Shown here piece by piece: positions 48,109 through 50,056 of a DNA stretch of 50,056 bases. Both the position numbers and the translations under genes were made by a program. The notes under the pieces were generated by a model, which worked only from the letters and a program-made list of their open reading frames with translations, had not been told where the DNA came from and did not search any database. Position 1 is the stretch's first letter, and the number at the start of each line of letters is the position of its first letter. Source of the stretch: Candidatus Pseudobutyricicoccus lothianensis (GTDB lineage: Bacteria; Bacillota; Clostridia; Oscillospirales; Butyricicoccaceae); contig CAJFRA010000016.1 in the NCBI GenBank assembly GCA_904419295.1, positions 1 to 50,056 of the forward strand, read 5' to 3'.

Positions 48109-49961
48109 ATGCAGCAAAAGACAGAGGATGCGCTGATTCGAAAACTGGTGGATATGGTGGATGGCGGCCTGCTGGTCTGCAAAAACGATTCCTACTCCAC
48201 GATCCTCTACGCCAATGAATCATTTTATACGATGGTGGGGTATACACGGCAGCAGGTGAAAACACTGTTTCAGAATCGCTTTGCCGCTATGATGATGGAA
48301 GACATACCCGCCATTTTGCGGAAGGTGGCCCGTGCGGTGGAGAGCACGGGCCGGATGGATTTTGAATACCGGATGCAGCGCGGGGACGGCAGCATCCTTT
48401 GGATCCATGATACAGCGGTGTATGACCAGGAAGACGACGTTTTCTATGTGCTTTTGATGGATGTGACCGAAAAGAAATCCATGGAGTACCAAATGGGGAA
48501 GCTACAGGCAGTGTTGCAGCACATCCCCAATAAAATCGCCATCAGTGGAGCAGATGGACGAATAGAATACACCAATCTGGAATTTGACCGATGCCCCTAT
48601 ATCGACCATCGGGACATCGGCCAAAAAACATTGGAAGAAGTGGCGGCTGGCCAAGTGGTGGGCCGCTCTTTTGACCAATTGTGGAACGAAGTGCAGCAGG
48701 GACAGGTCGTCTCCTATGAGACCTGGGGGCGGCAGGGGGATTCCATACAGGGGCATGACAAAAATTATCTGGTGCCCATTTGCAGCGGGGAAGGGGAGAT
48801 CGTCAATGTGGTGCTGCTCAGCGAGGACCTGGCCAAATTGAACGACAGCCTGACCCAGCTGCCCAGCCGCTCGATCTTTGAAAACTATTTCAATGCGCAG
48901 CGGGAGCTGTTGGGGGATGCTTTTCAGGCCACCCTTGTTGTGCTGGACATCGATGGCTTCAAAGTAGTCAATGACCGCTATGGACATACAGTCGGCGACC
49001 GGGCGATCCAGGTCACAGGCCAGCGGCTGATGGCGCTGCTGGAAAACGACAGCTATGTGGCCCGGTACGGCGGGGATGAATTTATCTTTTTTTTGCCCAC
49101 GGTGGAACCAACACGAGTACAAAGTTGCATACAGCGGCTGATGGAATCGGCCTGGAAGCCCATTTCCACACCGGAAGGCAGTTTTTGCGTCACATATAGC
49201 CTGGGGGCTGCCTCTGCCAGGGGGAACATACCCTTTAGCCAGCTTTTTGAACGGGCGGATACTGCTTGTACCAAGCCAAGCGCAAAGGGAAAAACGGCTT
49301 TGTATACAGCACCGAGAAAGAGGCGGTGAACACACCGCCCAGAGAGTCCCAGCCGGTGCCGGTGGAGGGGAACGCAGCCTTTGTCCAGCTGCTCCAGCAG
49401 AGCCAGGGGCCTGCGCTGTGGAAGATCGTGTGGGAGCAGGCGGACGGCACGGAACGGATGGAAAAGATGCTGCAGGCCATAGAAGAAGGGGCAGAAGAGC
49501 CGGCGGACTGGCAGCTCTATCAGCAGACCGTGGAGAAAAGCTGGCAGGCTTTTGCCCGGCAAGAGCTTCCGGGATACCTTTGCATCCCCTTGCCGGCCGC
49601 TTTTTTGGCCGATCCATTGGCAGTGGATTCATTGCTGGAGCACATGCGCCGGGCCCGGATGGTACCGGAGCGGATCGTCTGGCAGATCACGGTGGACTGG
49701 AGGGGCATTGAGTACGAAAAGTTGGTGATGCCAATGGTCTATATGCGGCAAGCGGGCTGTAAGTTCTGGGTCAGCGGTGTTGGGCGCTCCTGGCGTGGGC
49801 TGCACCTGCTGTTGGATTCCAGCGCCGACTTCATCGGCATCGATCACGGGTTTTATGCCGCATGCAATGGCAGCCGGAAGCATTGGGCGGCCAGGGATTT
49901 GTTGTTGCAGTTGGCCCAGATCAGCGGCGCCCGGCTGATACTGGAAGGCGGCACACCGTGA
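48109..49961 (+). pseudogene. PAS-GGDEF-EAL-like signalling gene broken by a 1-base deletion
   Basis: From ATG 48109 the reading gives two PAS-like sensor domains (about 20-120 and 130-235), then a GGDEF domain with intact RYGGDEF (319-325) and DIDGFKVVNDRYGHTVGDRAI. No RxxD inhibitory site is present (LEND instead). At 49266/49267 the reading breaks: DTA is followed by CTKPSAKG. Adding one A restores DTAMYQAKRKGKNGF, the standard GGDEF ending, and the -1 frame continues to the stop at 49961 (about 617 residues in all). That last part resembles an EAL fold (RMVPERIVWQITVDW, FIGIDHGF) but lacks EAL and DDFG residues, so the phosphodiesterase site is degenerate. The gene is a recent null allele, or the base was lost in sequencing. 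Confidence 0.82.
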
Positions 49962-49962
49962 T

Positions 49963-50018
49963 ATGCTCCCTCTATGAGAGACAGTGAAATAAAACACTGT
50001 CAAACATGGAGGGAGCAT
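49963..50018 (+). repeat. nested inverted repeat before the last gene
   Basis: ATGCTCCCTC (49963-49972) pairs with GAGGGAGCAT (50009-50018), and inside it GACAGTG (49980-49986) pairs with CACTGTC (49995-50001). It ends five bases before the start codon at 50023 and includes part of that gene's ribosome site, so it could restrain its translation or mark the end of an insertion element. Confidence 0.75.
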
Positions 50019-50022
50019 TGTT

Positions 50023-50056
50023 ATGCCACAAAAGCAAAAACTAAGTTTAGAAGAAA
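50023..50056 (+). CDS. start of a gene cut by the window edge, possibly a transposase
   Basis: ATG at 50023, with GGAGGG nine bases upstream, begins MPQKQKLSLEE and runs off the right edge. A short basic start followed by LSLEE is common in helix-turn-helix subunits of IS3-type transposases (KLSLEEKVKIV), and the structured repeat just before it would fit an insertion-sequence end, but eleven residues are too few to decide. Confidence 0.3.
   Translation, partial: MPQKQKLSLEE

Overview
The window looks like a chromosomal segment of a spore-forming, anaerobic Gram-positive bacterium of class Clostridia, most likely an Oscillospiraceae/Ruminococcaceae-type gut organism. The reasons are an rpoB-rpoC-L7Ae-rpsL-rpsG-fusA-tuf block, the ylxM-ffh-rpsP-khpA-rimM-trmD block, a 'reverse' rubrerythrin with an Rrf2 regulator, a GerQ-like coat protein, a probable spoIIID remnant, many lipoproteins, strong AGGAGG ribosome-binding sites and sigma-A promoters (TTGACA-17-TATAMT). 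The genus is not identifiable by eye.

Layout. 1-580: leader-distal end of a CRISPR array with a type I-C-like repeat; leader and cas genes lie beyond the left edge. 698-812: decayed spoIIID-like fragment. 884-1790: autoregulated MerR/TipAS regulator. 1985-5055: LysR regulator divergent from a lipoprotein esterase and an aldo/keto reductase. 5304-5390: tRNA-Leu(CAG). 5621-6615: Rrf2 regulator and reverse rubrerythrin. 6759-8132: unknown lipoprotein divergent from a small XRE regulator. 8241-13161: an unusual minus-strand cluster of zinc-ribbon membrane proteins, including two long paralogs that share their first 250 residues but carry unrelated outer domains. 13340-17046: the SRP / S16 / tRNA-modification housekeeping run. 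17261-21075: MATE exporter, lgt, AEC transporter and a Cys-rich protein. 21329-25325: small unknown membrane proteins, one pair in tandem and one gene broken by a 7-bp duplication. 25821-37972: transcription and translation core genes. 38240-45452: one dead and three intact oligopeptide-binding lipoproteins with no permease; between the second and third lie a 46-residue membrane protein, a 46-bp perfect palindrome and a GerQ-like gene. 45592-50056: ridA, second AEC transporter, rpe, a frameshifted PAS-GGDEF-EAL-like gene, and the start of what may be an insertion sequence.

How it fits together. Core genes are intact and closely packed, while the accessory islands show decay: three genes are broken by small indels whose repair restores canonical motifs, and there are two gene remnants. 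The best candidates for something undescribed are the zinc-ribbon membrane cluster (a common cytoplasmic module on different outer domains) and the orphan peptide-binding lipoproteins, whose promoters carry an identical 24-nt element at exactly the same distance from the -10 box.
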